NCBI GenBank assembly: GCA_022561955.1
Contig: JADFQF010000020.1
Span: forward strand, 1-10,312
DNA from: Chloroflexota bacterium
Lineage (GTDB): Bacteria; Chloroflexota; Dehalococcoidia; SAR202; UBA11138
Direction of reading: 5' to 3'
Length of the DNA stretch: 10,312 bases
Shown: positions 1 to 6,912 of the stretch, piece after piece
How the letters are laid out: each line of letters opens with the position of its first letter
Position numbering within the stretch: position 1 is the stretch's first letter
The notes under the pieces: model-generated
Databases searched by the model: none
What the model saw: only the letters and a program-made list of their open reading frames with translations
Told to the model about the DNA's origin: nothing
Made by a program: the position numbers and the translations under genes

Positions 1-263
1 ACCTGCAGACTTCCGACGAGCATTGGAGGGACCACATCGGCAACATGCAGGAGCTGATGCTGAGCGTGTCCTTCGCCTGGCAGTGCCGTAAGCACGCCGC
101 GGCAGAATACGCATTTCGCGGCCACGAAGCCTACGAGACTCGCAAGGAAGACATCGTCGACGATTTCCTTCGCCGGCTGTTCCGATTCCCGGTCGACGAC
201 CTGGTCCGGCCGGCGGAGCCGACGCAGAAATTGGAAAAAGAGGTCGCCGGAATACTGGCGTGA
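1..263 (+). CDS. SecA-like protein, C-terminal fragment (5' end outside window)
   Basis: The reading frame is open from the left window edge (first full codon at base 3) to a TGA at 261-263, so this is the 3' end of a longer gene; the Met at 45 is internal. The roughly 86 visible residues resemble the helical scaffold near the SecA C-terminus. The pattern LQTSDEHWRDHIGNM, then AAEY, then GHEAYE, matches the SecA order of LQT-D-xxW-xxH, an EYK-type motif and a long helix. SecA is the ATPase that drives preproteins through SecYEG at the inner face of the membrane. The usual RGYxQ(K/R)DP stretch between the helices is not conserved, and there is no C-terminal zinc-binding CxCxSG tail. A divergent paralogue (SecA2-like) is therefore as likely as the housekeeping SecA. 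The call is from remembered family pattern only. The next gene starts 46 nt downstream on the same strand. Confidence 0.55.
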   Translation, partial: LQTSDEHWRDHIGNMQELMLSVSFAWQCRKHAAAEYAFRGHEAYETRKEDIVDDFLRRLFRFPVDDLVRPAEPTQKLEKEVAGILA

Positions 264-309
264 TTGGCTCGACAAGATCGCAGCCGTTTCCAGGCGCAAA
301 GGGGGAGTA

Positions 310-1140
310 ATGAATAGAAGACTAAGAAAACGCAGCATGGCGGCGCTGGCGGGCACGATGATAGTGGGCGGCCCCGTACTGGCGGCGTGCGCCCCCGGCA
401 ATACTTACGCGGCATGGGCCGCGACGGACGGCGCCGCGGGCAGGATCAACCTGGACGCAGTGCAGGATGCATTCAAGAAGTCGGATAGTGTCTCCGAGTT
501 CGAGCGTCTCGTTAACGAGATTTACGAGGGCGACGGGATTATCCTGATCCGCGCGAAGCAGGACGGCGAGCGGCTAACCCTGGAGGGTTTCGAGGACCTG
601 AACAAGAGCGAAGAGATCGAGGATGCAAATGACGATCTCCTATTTTCTATCGTCAAGGAAAAAGAGCAGAACCAGCTGAGGGGCCACGGCGCCAACGGTT
701 ACTACAATAGGGGCTTCGGCGGCGGTGACTTCCTGTTCACGTATCTGCTTATCTCATCCATGAGCAGGGGCGGGTATATGTACCAGACGCCCCGCAGCAA
801 CGTCGGTTCATTGAGGAACCAACGCACGACCTATCGCGGCTCATCGGCGTACCGCTCCCAGGTGTCCAAGAACACGGGCTATTTCAACACGCAGAAGAGG
901 TTCAGGGGTTCCAGCTACGACAGGGCCGGTCGAAACATCAGCTCGAACCGGCGGACTTATCAGTCCACGCAGAGGAGCAGCGGGGCCTTCCGGACTAGCG
1001 GCACGAGTGTAAGAAGAAGTACCTTTGGCTCCCGGTCCAGCGGCTTTAGAAGCTCGGCTCGCGGCGGCAGGGGCGGATTCGGCGGGTTTGGTGGGTCCCA
1101 GACGATCATCGGGCCCGGCAGGCACCATTCTCGCGACTAG
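310..1140 (+). CDS. Putative lipoprotein with Ser/Arg/Gly-rich C-terminal half
   Basis: The 276-residue product starts at an ATG with a purine-rich GGGGGAG just upstream. The N-terminus is a lipoprotein signal: basic residues 3-8, a hydrophobic stretch at 11-24 and a lipobox L24-A25-A26-C27, so Cys27 should be lipidated and the protein anchored outside the cytoplasmic membrane. Residues about 45-120 are an acidic, folded-looking segment. Residues 128-155 are Gly/Tyr-rich around a short hydrophobic patch (FLFTYLLISSM). From about 160 to the end the sequence is low-complexity Ser, Arg, Gly, Thr and Tyr, ending in a Gly-Phe repeat (GGFGGFGG). The layout (lipobox, folded part, Gly-rich patch, basic Ser-rich tail) recalls YgiB/DUF1190 proteins, but I cannot confirm homology. 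The tail is strongly basic and could bind an acidic surface polymer. It lies between the SecA-like gene and an unknown gene on the same strand. Confidence 0.6.
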   Translation: MNRRLRKRSMAALAGTMIVGGPVLAACAPGNTYAAWAATDGAAGRINLDAVQDAFKKSDSVSEFERLVNEIYEGDGIILIRAKQDGERLTLEGFEDLNKSEEIEDANDDLLFSIVKEKEQNQLRGHGANGYYNRGFGGGDFLFTYLLISSMSRGGYMYQTPRSNVGSLRNQRTTYRGSSAYRSQVSKNTGYFNTQKRFRGSSYDRAGRNISSNRRTYQSTQRSSGAFRTSGTSVRRSTFGSRSSGFRSSARGGRGGFGGFGGSQTIIGPGRHHSRD

Positions 1141-1187
1141 GCTACGCACCTTCTCGCAACTCGTCGCGACCGAGACAAGCGTCCGCC

Positions 1188-2321
1188 GTGTGCGGGCCCG
1201 TCCCGTCTTCCGGTCACGCCACGGAGTCGGTCGCCAGGGACTTCCAGGAGGCAGCACAGAGGTATATGGGTAACGAGTTGGGCCGGGCATCCGACGACGC
1301 CCCTTTCGAGCTTCGAGTCTCCCTCAGGGACACGGACCTTTTCGATTCCTTCGTGGTCACCCTGCATCCTCGATTCGCGCGGCGGACGCTCGGCGACCTG
1401 ATCAAAACGGTATTCCCTGAAGACGGGGCCGCCTCCCAAGAGATTAACGAGGGGATGGACGTCAGGGCCAACCCGGACCTTCCCGAGATCTACCTGTCAC
1501 TGTCGGAGATCTTCGATACGTGGCGGCGCGGCGACTGCGCCCTGCACTTTTTCGCGAACGGCGGCCCGGAAATCCAGCTATCCGAGTCGGTCAGGTCCCG
1601 TATGGACGTTCGTAATTCGGCGGAGGGGACGCCTCCAGGCAGCCCGATACTGGACCTCGTCGTCGAGCAGACCTTTGACGTGCTGGCCAAGTTCGAGGAA
1701 TGGGGCGGCGACAAGAGTGTCCTGCTCCAGTGGCTCCAGGGCTACACACTCCTATACTTCATGGACAAGCACGGCTTCCAGTTGCCGGCGGACCCCCAGG
1801 ACGAGGCCGCCCGGCGAGTCCTTACCGTCGCTCTAGGCCTGCAGGCGAGGGGCCTTCTCTCCTCGTCAGAACAGACAGGCCGCTTCGAAATCGCCGAGGA
1901 GGGCAGACAGGACCTGGGAGAGATGATTGCCGAAACGGAGTCTTACATCGACCAGTTCGACGTGTTCAAAGACGTCGCCTACGATCTGGACGCCGAGATG
2001 GTCGAGTTCGGAAGAGGGCACGGCGCGGACTATCGCGTGCAGGTCTACGATGCAGAGGGGCTGGACGTCGTCAGGACCGTGTTCCTGCTGCGCCTGTACG
2101 ACGGCACCCTGGACGAGCACTCGGAAAGCTGGTTAGAGGATATCCATAGCGCCGACTTCTTCAATGAGGTGCTGCGCCCGGTGCTCGACCGCGATTGGGT
2201 CGACGAAGAAATCCTCGACTGGATTATCGAGAGCGGCTTCGCCCACAACGAGGAGCAGGCCGAAGCGAGCAGAGAGCGCGAGTCTCAGCAGGCCATCATC
2301 AGGCGAATCAAATCCGAATGA
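1188..2321 (+). CDS. Hypothetical acidic soluble protein
   Basis: I do not recognise this 377-residue protein. It has no signal peptide and no obvious membrane segment, is rich in Asp and Glu, and looks cytoplasmic. Visible segments are a beta-rich N-terminal part (about residues 40-65 and 95-140), a mostly helical middle (about 150-250) and a C-terminal part with ELR-type acidic helices ending in a charged EQAEASRERESQQ stretch. The GTG at 1188 has no clear ribosome site. An in-frame ATG at 1266 is preceded by AGGAGG at 1246-1251, 14 nt away, which is longer than ideal. The 1188-1265 stretch has high GC at third codon positions like the rest of the gene, so I kept the longer form; the 351-residue form is a real alternative. 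It starts 47 nt after the lipoprotein stop (125 nt if 1266 is used), so co-transcription is plausible. The IS element begins 67 nt after its stop. Confidence 0.65.
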   Translation: MCGPVPSSGHATESVARDFQEAAQRYMGNELGRASDDAPFELRVSLRDTDLFDSFVVTLHPRFARRTLGDLIKTVFPEDGAASQEINEGMDVRANPDLPEIYLSLSEIFDTWRRGDCALHFFANGGPEIQLSESVRSRMDVRNSAEGTPPGSPILDLVVEQTFDVLAKFEEWGGDKSVLLQWLQGYTLLYFMDKHGFQLPADPQDEAARRVLTVALGLQARGLLSSSEQTGRFEIAEEGRQDLGEMIAETESYIDQFDVFKDVAYDLDAEMVEFGRGHGADYRVQVYDAEGLDVVRTVFLLRLYDGTLDEHSESWLEDIHSADFFNEVLRPVLDRDWVDEEILDWIIESGFAHNEEQAEASRERESQQAIIRRIKSE

Positions 2322-2388
2322 TTTTCGCCTGTATCCTGCGGTCCGTTCCGTGAAAAAGCTCTAAGCTCGACTTTGTACTCTGGATTCT

Positions 2389-2412
2389 CCGCCTGAGAGT
2401 TTGTGAATAAAT
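2389..2412 (+). repeat. Left terminal inverted repeat of the IS1182-type element
   Basis: This segment matches the reverse complement of 4051-4074 at 21 of 24 positions. The mismatches are at 2395, 2408 and 2409. It marks the left boundary of the insertion sequence, 61 nt before the transposase start. Confidence 0.85.
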
Positions 2413-2472
2413 CCCCTCTGCGGGCATTGTAGAGGTTAGAATAGGTTCACTCAATGGAGCAAGAGGTTCAGC

Positions 2473-3894
2473 GTGGAATACAGAATGCAGTTTGCTGAGT
2501 TGCCCGAATCTGAGCCGAAGGCTGTCCGACTCCTTGATCTGAATATCTTCGGACTCTCCGACTCCTTGCAAGGAATCAGGCCGGAGTCCGTCCCCACGGA
2601 CCGCCACCGCGGAGAGGCTGCCGCTACCCGTGCTCAGGAGGCCAGGGTGGTGCGTCCCGTGCGGAACCAGCTACAGATGGTGATGCAAGACCTGGATGCC
2701 ACTTTGCCTCAAGACCACCCTGCGCGGGTTATCTGGGACATGCTGGAGCGGCTGGATCTTGGGAGATTCTACGCGTCCATTCAGTCGGTGCAGGGAGGCC
2801 CTGGCCGACCGGCATCTGACCCTGCGGTGCTGTTGGGGCTGTGGGTGTACGCCACCGTGGAAGGAGTTGGCAGTGCTCGGAAGCTGGCTCGGCTGTGTCA
2901 GCAGCACGATGGGTTCCGCTGGCTGTGTGGGGGTGTGCCGGTGGACTACCACCTACTGTCAGACTTCCGCAGAGAGCAGCGTGAGGCGTTGGACGAACTT
3001 TTGACTCAGATAGTGGGGGTGCTGATGGCTGAGGAGCTGGTGGAGTTGAAGGAGGTGGCTCAGGACGGAGTGCGGGTGAGAGCCAGTGCTGGGTCGGGGT
3101 CTTTCCGTCGCAAAGAGCGTCTGGAGCAGCACCTGGAAGCGGCGCGGGGGCAAGTCAGGAGGCTGGCAGACCAGCGAGAGCATCCGGACCCTGGGGTGAG
3201 CAAGCGGGAGAGAGCGGCCAGGGAGCGGGCGGCACGGGAGCGTCTTGAAGGAGTGGAGCGAGCGTTGGAGCAGATGCCGGATGCACAAGCAGCCAAGGAG
3301 CGCCAGGCCAAGCGAGCAGGTAAGGCGCGGCGGGCTAGGCTTACTGAAGCCAGGGTCTCTACAACAGACCCCGAAGCTCGGGTGATGAAGATGGCCGATG
3401 GGGGCTTTCGGCCAGCCTACAATGTCCAGTTGGCCACCGATGTAGAAAGCCAGGTCATTGTGGGAGTAGATGTCATCAACCGTGGCACAGACCAGGGGGA
3501 GGCGTTGGCCGTAGAAGAGCAGGTAGTTGAGCGCACCGAACAGGACCCTGGAGCCTACCTGATGGATGGAGGCTATGTGGACCTTGAGCAGATACAGACT
3601 CTGGAGCGGCGAGGGATAAAGGTATATGCACCTCCCAAGGAGAGCCAAAGGACCGTAAGGCGGAAGCGAGGCATCGAGCCTGAGTTGATGGCATGGCGGG
3701 AGCGTATGGACACCCCGGAGGGCAAGGCTATCTATAAGCATAGAGCGTCCACTGCCGAATGCGTCAATGCTCTGGTCAGGACCAAGTATGGGCTACAGCA
3801 GTTCAGAGTCAGAGGCCTGTTCAACGTCACCTCCGTGGTATTGCTAGTCGTCATCGCCCATAATCTGATGCGTTGGGGAGCACTGACAGCCTGA
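2473..3894 (+). CDS. IS1182-family DDE transposase
   Basis: This 473-residue protein catalyses strand cleavage and transfer of its insertion sequence. Residues about 66-145 form the N-terminal DUF772-type domain with the typical run LPQDHPARVIWDMLERLDL and GRPASDP, followed by ATVEGVGSARKL. The catalytic core shows D198 (AQDGVRVRA), D365 (LMDGGYVD) and E429 (STAECVNALVRTKYGLQQF), the expected DDE triad. Between the first and second Asp, residues about 210-290 are a charged Arg/Glu/Ala-rich, probably coiled-coil insertion, normal for this family. The frame is uninterrupted and the length is usual. I chose the GTG at 2473 because AGAGG at 2462-2466 lies 6 nt upstream; an ATG four codons in (2485) is the alternative. 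Codon use is less biased to GC at third positions than the neighbouring genes, consistent with acquisition. Confidence 0.93.
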   Translation: MEYRMQFAELPESEPKAVRLLDLNIFGLSDSLQGIRPESVPTDRHRGEAAATRAQEARVVRPVRNQLQMVMQDLDATLPQDHPARVIWDMLERLDLGRFYASIQSVQGGPGRPASDPAVLLGLWVYATVEGVGSARKLARLCQQHDGFRWLCGGVPVDYHLLSDFRREQREALDELLTQIVGVLMAEELVELKEVAQDGVRVRASAGSGSFRRKERLEQHLEAARGQVRRLADQREHPDPGVSKRERAARERAARERLEGVERALEQMPDAQAAKERQAKRAGKARRARLTEARVSTTDPEARVMKMADGGFRPAYNVQLATDVESQVIVGVDVINRGTDQGEALAVEEQVVERTEQDPGAYLMDGGYVDLEQIQTLERRGIKVYAPPKESQRTVRRKRGIEPELMAWRERMDTPEGKAIYKHRASTAECVNALVRTKYGLQQFRVRGLFNVTSVVLLVVIAHNLMRWGALTA

Positions 3895-4050
3895 TCATTG
3901 CAAGGATCGGGTCCAGAGGCGCCAAACAGCGTCAAAAGGGCCAAACCCGTTGCGGTGCGACCTGCAATAAGCTGATCTGAGCACCGGAAACCTTAGCCAA
4001 TCACCACACTTTCAGATTCACCCATCTATCAACAAACACACCGATCAATC
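3895..4050. other. Non-coding right end of the insertion sequence
   Basis: About 155 bases lie between the transposase stop and the right inverted repeat. I see no ORF or strong hairpin here. The segment turns AT-rich towards the repeat, in contrast to the GC-rich chromosome beyond the hairpins. Confidence 0.5.
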
Positions 4051-4074
4051 ATTAGTTCACAAACTCTGAGGCGG
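4051..4074 (-). repeat. Right terminal inverted repeat of the IS1182-type element
   Basis: This is the reverse complement partner of the left terminal repeat at 2389-2412 and defines the right boundary of the element. Outside it the sequence changes to the GC-rich terminator region of the convergent operon. Confidence 0.85.
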
Positions 4075-4120
4075 ACGGCACAATTTCCGCATCCAACCCT
4101 GGTATCCAGACTGCGATTCG

Positions 4121-4157
4121 AAAAAAAGGACCGGGTCGGATTCAAATTCCGACCCGG
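4121..4157 (-). terminator. Intrinsic terminator of the ABC/DUF4340 operon
   Basis: A perfect 10-bp stem, CCGGGTCGGA (4131-4140) pairing with TCCGACCCGG (4148-4157), encloses a 7-nt loop. On the minus strand it is followed after TCC by seven T's (4121-4127 reads AAAAAAA on the plus strand). It lies about 50 nt beyond the stop of the last operon gene. This is a textbook rho-independent terminator for leftward transcription. It also lies just outside the IS right end, so the insertion left it intact. Confidence 0.85.
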
Positions 4158-4172
4158 CCCTCGCCTCTAAAT

Positions 4173-4203
4173 GTCTCGGCACCGAGACTTAAAATCTTTT
4201 TTT
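4173..4203 (+). terminator. Possible second terminator, rightward
   Basis: GTCTCG (4173-4178) pairs with CGAGAC (4183-4188) around a 4-nt loop. On the plus strand it is followed after a short AT-rich gap by seven T's at 4197-4203. The stem is short and the T-tract is displaced by about 8 nt, so it would be weak. Read leftward, the same stem could extend the main terminator of the ABC operon. It could stop transcription leaving the insertion sequence from running antisense into the operon. Confidence 0.35.
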
Positions 4204-4208
4204 CGCGG

Positions 4209-5240
4209 CTAGGCGTCCTCTTTGTCACCGTAGGGTACATCGTCGAATAGCCCGAGGATGGCCTCCACCCATTGAGCATCAAGCTTCAGCACCGGCTGGC
4301 GGACGAAGTCCGACTCCGACTTGGCGTAGTAGTGCTTGCCGTCTTCCGTCTTGTGTCCCAGCCTCAACAGGAAACCGTCTGTAAACCGTGTGCCGGTGTC
4401 CGAAGTCCCTGAAAATCGAATCTCAATGGAGTTGGACGAGTCCACTATGCCCCAGGGAGAGTAGTCACGATCATCAACAATCGGCACGGCCACCGTGATG
4501 TTACCGGGTCCTACGACCAGTGGCTTGATATCCTTCCAGCGCTCCTCGTCTACGGGGCGACTCCCCTTGTCCACGTCGAGTTTCCTAACGGACCACTCGC
4601 CGCTTCTGAAATCCTGAGAGAAGCTCAGGAACGGCGTACCCTCCTCCGCCGCGTTGCCCAGATAGACGTTCAATTCGGCGATGTTTTCCGGAGTGCGCTC
4701 CACCGCCCACTTGGGTAGCGGCGGCTCAAATGCCAGCCTGCTGATAACCTCTCCCCATATGCCGGCTATGATAAACAGGTCCGGAAAGCCCAATACCTGT
4801 GCATAGACGTGCTGGCCGTCCGTTGTCTGGTCGCCGAGCCGGAACTGGATCTGCCTGCCGGCGGTCAGCCCGACGTCGACGATCGTATCCGGATCATCCA
4901 ACCCATATTGGGCGGGGTCTTCGATAATGGGCTGAGCGATAGTCAGGTCTCGCCTCGTGCCTGGACCGCTAAGCAGCAGCGGTATGCCACCCCAGCGAAT
5001 GTGGTCCGGAGGTATGCCTTCGGGATTCTGAAATGCCCACGTATAGTCTCCGACCTTGGTGAATGAGACGGAGTCGCCCTTGTGAGTGACGGTGATCGTC
5101 TCGATGTCTTCTTCCGAAACCTGGTAAAACCAGGGGGAGCGGCTTTTGACCTCCTCTTCTTCTTTGAAAGGATTTATCAGGGCCACGACCCCGACTACTA
5201 CGGCAACCAAAATCAGGCCCGCCGTGACCTTAAAATTCAT
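4209..5240 (-). CDS. DUF4340 domain-containing membrane-anchored protein
   Basis: The 343-residue product has one N-terminal membrane segment (residues about 5-23), a short acidic linker (KEEEEV) and a large extracytoplasmic part. The body carries the DUF4340 pattern: an early W-F-YxV region, YGLDDPDTIVDVGL, then a beta-rich LGDQTTDGQHVYAQV and LFIIAG, with a second weaker copy near the C-terminus (YSPWGIVD, then FLLRLGHKTEDGKHYYAK). DUF4340 proteins are commonly encoded after GldG-type proteins beside an ABC-2 transporter; their biochemical role is unknown, and a periplasmic or extracellular accessory subunit is the usual inference. It is the last gene of the operon. The ATG at 5240 has AAGGGG 8 nt upstream, and the gap from the preceding gene is 15 nt. 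The internal repeat suggests duplication of one beta unit. Confidence 0.85.
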   Translation of the reverse strand: MNFKVTAGLILVAVVVGVVALINPFKEEEEVKSRSPWFYQVSEEDIETITVTHKGDSVSFTKVGDYTWAFQNPEGIPPDHIRWGGIPLLLSGPGTRRDLTIAQPIIEDPAQYGLDDPDTIVDVGLTAGRQIQFRLGDQTTDGQHVYAQVLGFPDLFIIAGIWGEVISRLAFEPPLPKWAVERTPENIAELNVYLGNAAEEGTPFLSFSQDFRSGEWSVRKLDVDKGSRPVDEERWKDIKPLVVGPGNITVAVPIVDDRDYSPWGIVDSSNSIEIRFSGTSDTGTRFTDGFLLRLGHKTEDGKHYYAKSESDFVRQPVLKLDAQWVEAILGLFDDVPYGDKEDA

Positions 5241-5255
5241 GCGTTACACCCCTTG

Positions 5256-6911
5256 CTAGCGCCTTCTCCACCAGACCACCGATCCCAACACCAGCATGAT
5301 CAAGGGTGGGAAAAACCAGCCGGACCACTTTATGAAATCCCGCTCACGTGTGGTAACTACCAGCTCCCTGTATGGGAACACCTTAGGGCGAATCGATATC
5401 AGCTCGTAGTCGTCCGCAAGCCAGTTAACGGAGTTGAGGAAGAGGTCCGCGTTGTCACTGCTCGAGAAGAACTTGTTCTTGGCGAAATCCGAGTCGCCGA
5501 TCACGACGAATTTTGCCAGAGCGTGCAGCCTTGACTCATCGATGGTGCCGCTAGCCTCGACGACGGCGACCACGAAGAAGGGACCACGTTCTTCATCCTC
5601 GGAGTAGCTGACGTTCTCCGTATCGGTCTCCATCCAGCTAAACTCACTCGTCATTGCGATGGGGGCAACTCGGATGAACGGCGGCATGTCCTTCGGCGGA
5701 AGCAGAGTCCGGATAGATGTCACCTCTGGGAAAAACGTCACGTCGATCTGGTCTGCTATGCCGATGTCCCGTGTGCCCGGCGATGCGCTCGTGAAGTACT
5801 GAGCGCGGGCCTTCTGGACGAGCGGCGTCAGCTCCTGACCGGCGACGTTGCTCCCACCGTCGGCGATGCTGTCCACTCCCACAGCCACGCCCCACAGGGC
5901 CATGATCTCGAGGAACGTTATGGGCGTGCCGGGATCGAGCAGGGCAATGATCCGCCCACCGTTCAGGATGTAATCAATGATCGCCTTTTGCTCGTCTTCA
6001 TCCAGATCGTCCCGCGGTCCCGCGATGACGAGGACGGCGGCATCTTCAGGAACGGAGGCCGTCTGTTTCAAGTTGAGGGGCAGCACTCGATAGTTGTCCC
6101 TCTGCATGCCCGCGATGGCAAAATCGAAGCCCTCTTCGGAGGTCTCCCCACTCAGCGGGTCCCGCGTGACGGCGGCCTCGTTGTGCCCCGTCAAGTTATA
6201 GATCCTCTTCTGGTCTTTTCCGGTCACGATCAGAATTCCGGTCACGAAATCCTGCTCGGTGAACGTTGCGATCGCCTGCTGGGTGCCCAGTGTGACGTTT
6301 TCGAAGACGACCGCCGGATACGAAGTAACGTTGTATTTCTCCGAGATGCTCCTCTGAAGCTCGGGATCGATGAATCGGTAAACCAGATTGGAGTTGCGCC
6401 TGGAGAACTCGTTCAGCAGGTCCTCGACCTGTTGTTTCCCGGCTGCCGTGGCGGAATTTCCGGGCACGAAGAAGGCGTTGGCCTGGACCGTCGTATCCAT
6501 GGCGTCCAGTATCTTTTGTGTCTGCTCGGACAGTGTGAAGACCTTGGTGGCTGTAACGTCAAACCTCGTCGGCGTGCGAAACAGCAGGAAGTTTATGAGT
6601 ATCACGATGACGAAGAACGCCAGGGTCATGACGATAACGTTGCTTCCGAAGCGCCCCTGCCTGCCCGCCAGAAATATGGCAATCGCCCTCGGGGATAGGA
6701 CCAGCGCGAGAAACAGGAGCACGACGCCGATGACGAATACGGTCACGGCGAACTCGCGAATCTCCTCAATGGTGAGAAAGAGGGCCCCGCCCGCAACGAC
6801 GGCCAATATCCCCACGGCCGCCGCCACGAAGCTCCAGAAGCCCGTCGAACGCACCGACGTCAGGGCCAGCTCTTTCAGCCCCTCGTCCTGCTGTTGGTTC
6901 TGCTCTGCCAT
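5256..6911 (-). CDS. GldG-family ABC transporter auxiliary protein
   Basis: This 551-residue protein matches the GldG/ABC-type uncharacterised transport auxiliary family (ABC_transp_aux). Three membrane segments lie near the N-terminus (about residues 24-47, 54-73 and 91-111), followed by the diagnostic RFDVTATKVFTLSEQT at 116-131. A long extracytoplasmic domain follows, with strand-helix units typical of the family and GDSDFAKN late in the sequence. A final membrane helix (about 530-548) ends in a basic WWRRR. Such proteins partner a GldA/GldF-type ABC ATPase and permease; GldG is needed for gliding in Bacteroidota, but homologues are widespread in non-gliding bacteria, where their cargo is unknown. 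The ATG at 6911 is 1 nt past the permease stop, with AGGTGG 7 nt upstream inside the permease 3' end, implying translational coupling. Confidence 0.88.
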   Translation of the reverse strand: MAEQNQQQDEGLKELALTSVRSTGFWSFVAAAVGILAVVAGGALFLTIEEIREFAVTVFVIGVVLLFLALVLSPRAIAIFLAGRQGRFGSNVIVMTLAFFVIVILINFLLFRTPTRFDVTATKVFTLSEQTQKILDAMDTTVQANAFFVPGNSATAAGKQQVEDLLNEFSRRNSNLVYRFIDPELQRSISEKYNVTSYPAVVFENVTLGTQQAIATFTEQDFVTGILIVTGKDQKRIYNLTGHNEAAVTRDPLSGETSEEGFDFAIAGMQRDNYRVLPLNLKQTASVPEDAAVLVIAGPRDDLDEDEQKAIIDYILNGGRIIALLDPGTPITFLEIMALWGVAVGVDSIADGGSNVAGQELTPLVQKARAQYFTSASPGTRDIGIADQIDVTFFPEVTSIRTLLPPKDMPPFIRVAPIAMTSEFSWMETDTENVSYSEDEERGPFFVVAVVEASGTIDESRLHALAKFVVIGDSDFAKNKFFSSSDNADLFLNSVNWLADDYELISIRPKVFPYRELVVTTRERDFIKWSGWFFPPLIMLVLGSVVWWRRR

Positions 6912-6912
6912 A

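Larger units (their letters stand above)
2389..4074 (+). mobile_element. IS1182-family insertion sequence, apparently complete
   Basis: Near-perfect terminal inverted repeats bracket the transposase gene. The left end reads CCGCCTGAGAGTTTGTGAA, and the right end, read on the opposite strand, is CCGCCTCAGAGTTTGTGAA: 18 of 19 match, and 21 of 24 if extended inward. One further outward base also pairs (T2388/A4075), so the ends could be 2388 and 4075. The length of about 1.69 kb fits the family. I see no clear target-site duplication in the flanks. The element sits between the end of an unknown gene and the terminator of the convergent ABC operon, so it interrupts no visible coding sequence. With an intact transposase and both ends present it may still be mobile. 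Confidence 0.85.

Noticed and set aside
2322..2388. Possible terminator after the 377-residue gene
   Set aside because: I found no stable stem followed by a T-tract between the stop and the IS left end; the native terminator may have been displaced by the insertion.
2959..3741. 260-residue open frame on the - strand inside the transposase
   Set aside because: It is antisense to an intact DDE transposase, with Leu/Pro/Ser-rich composition typical of a shadow.
2379..4110. Seven-base inverted match TCTGGAT/ATCCAGA outside the IS ends
   Set aside because: The two copies lie at unequal distances from the ends (about 3 and 30 nt), so it is most likely chance and not a longer terminal repeat.
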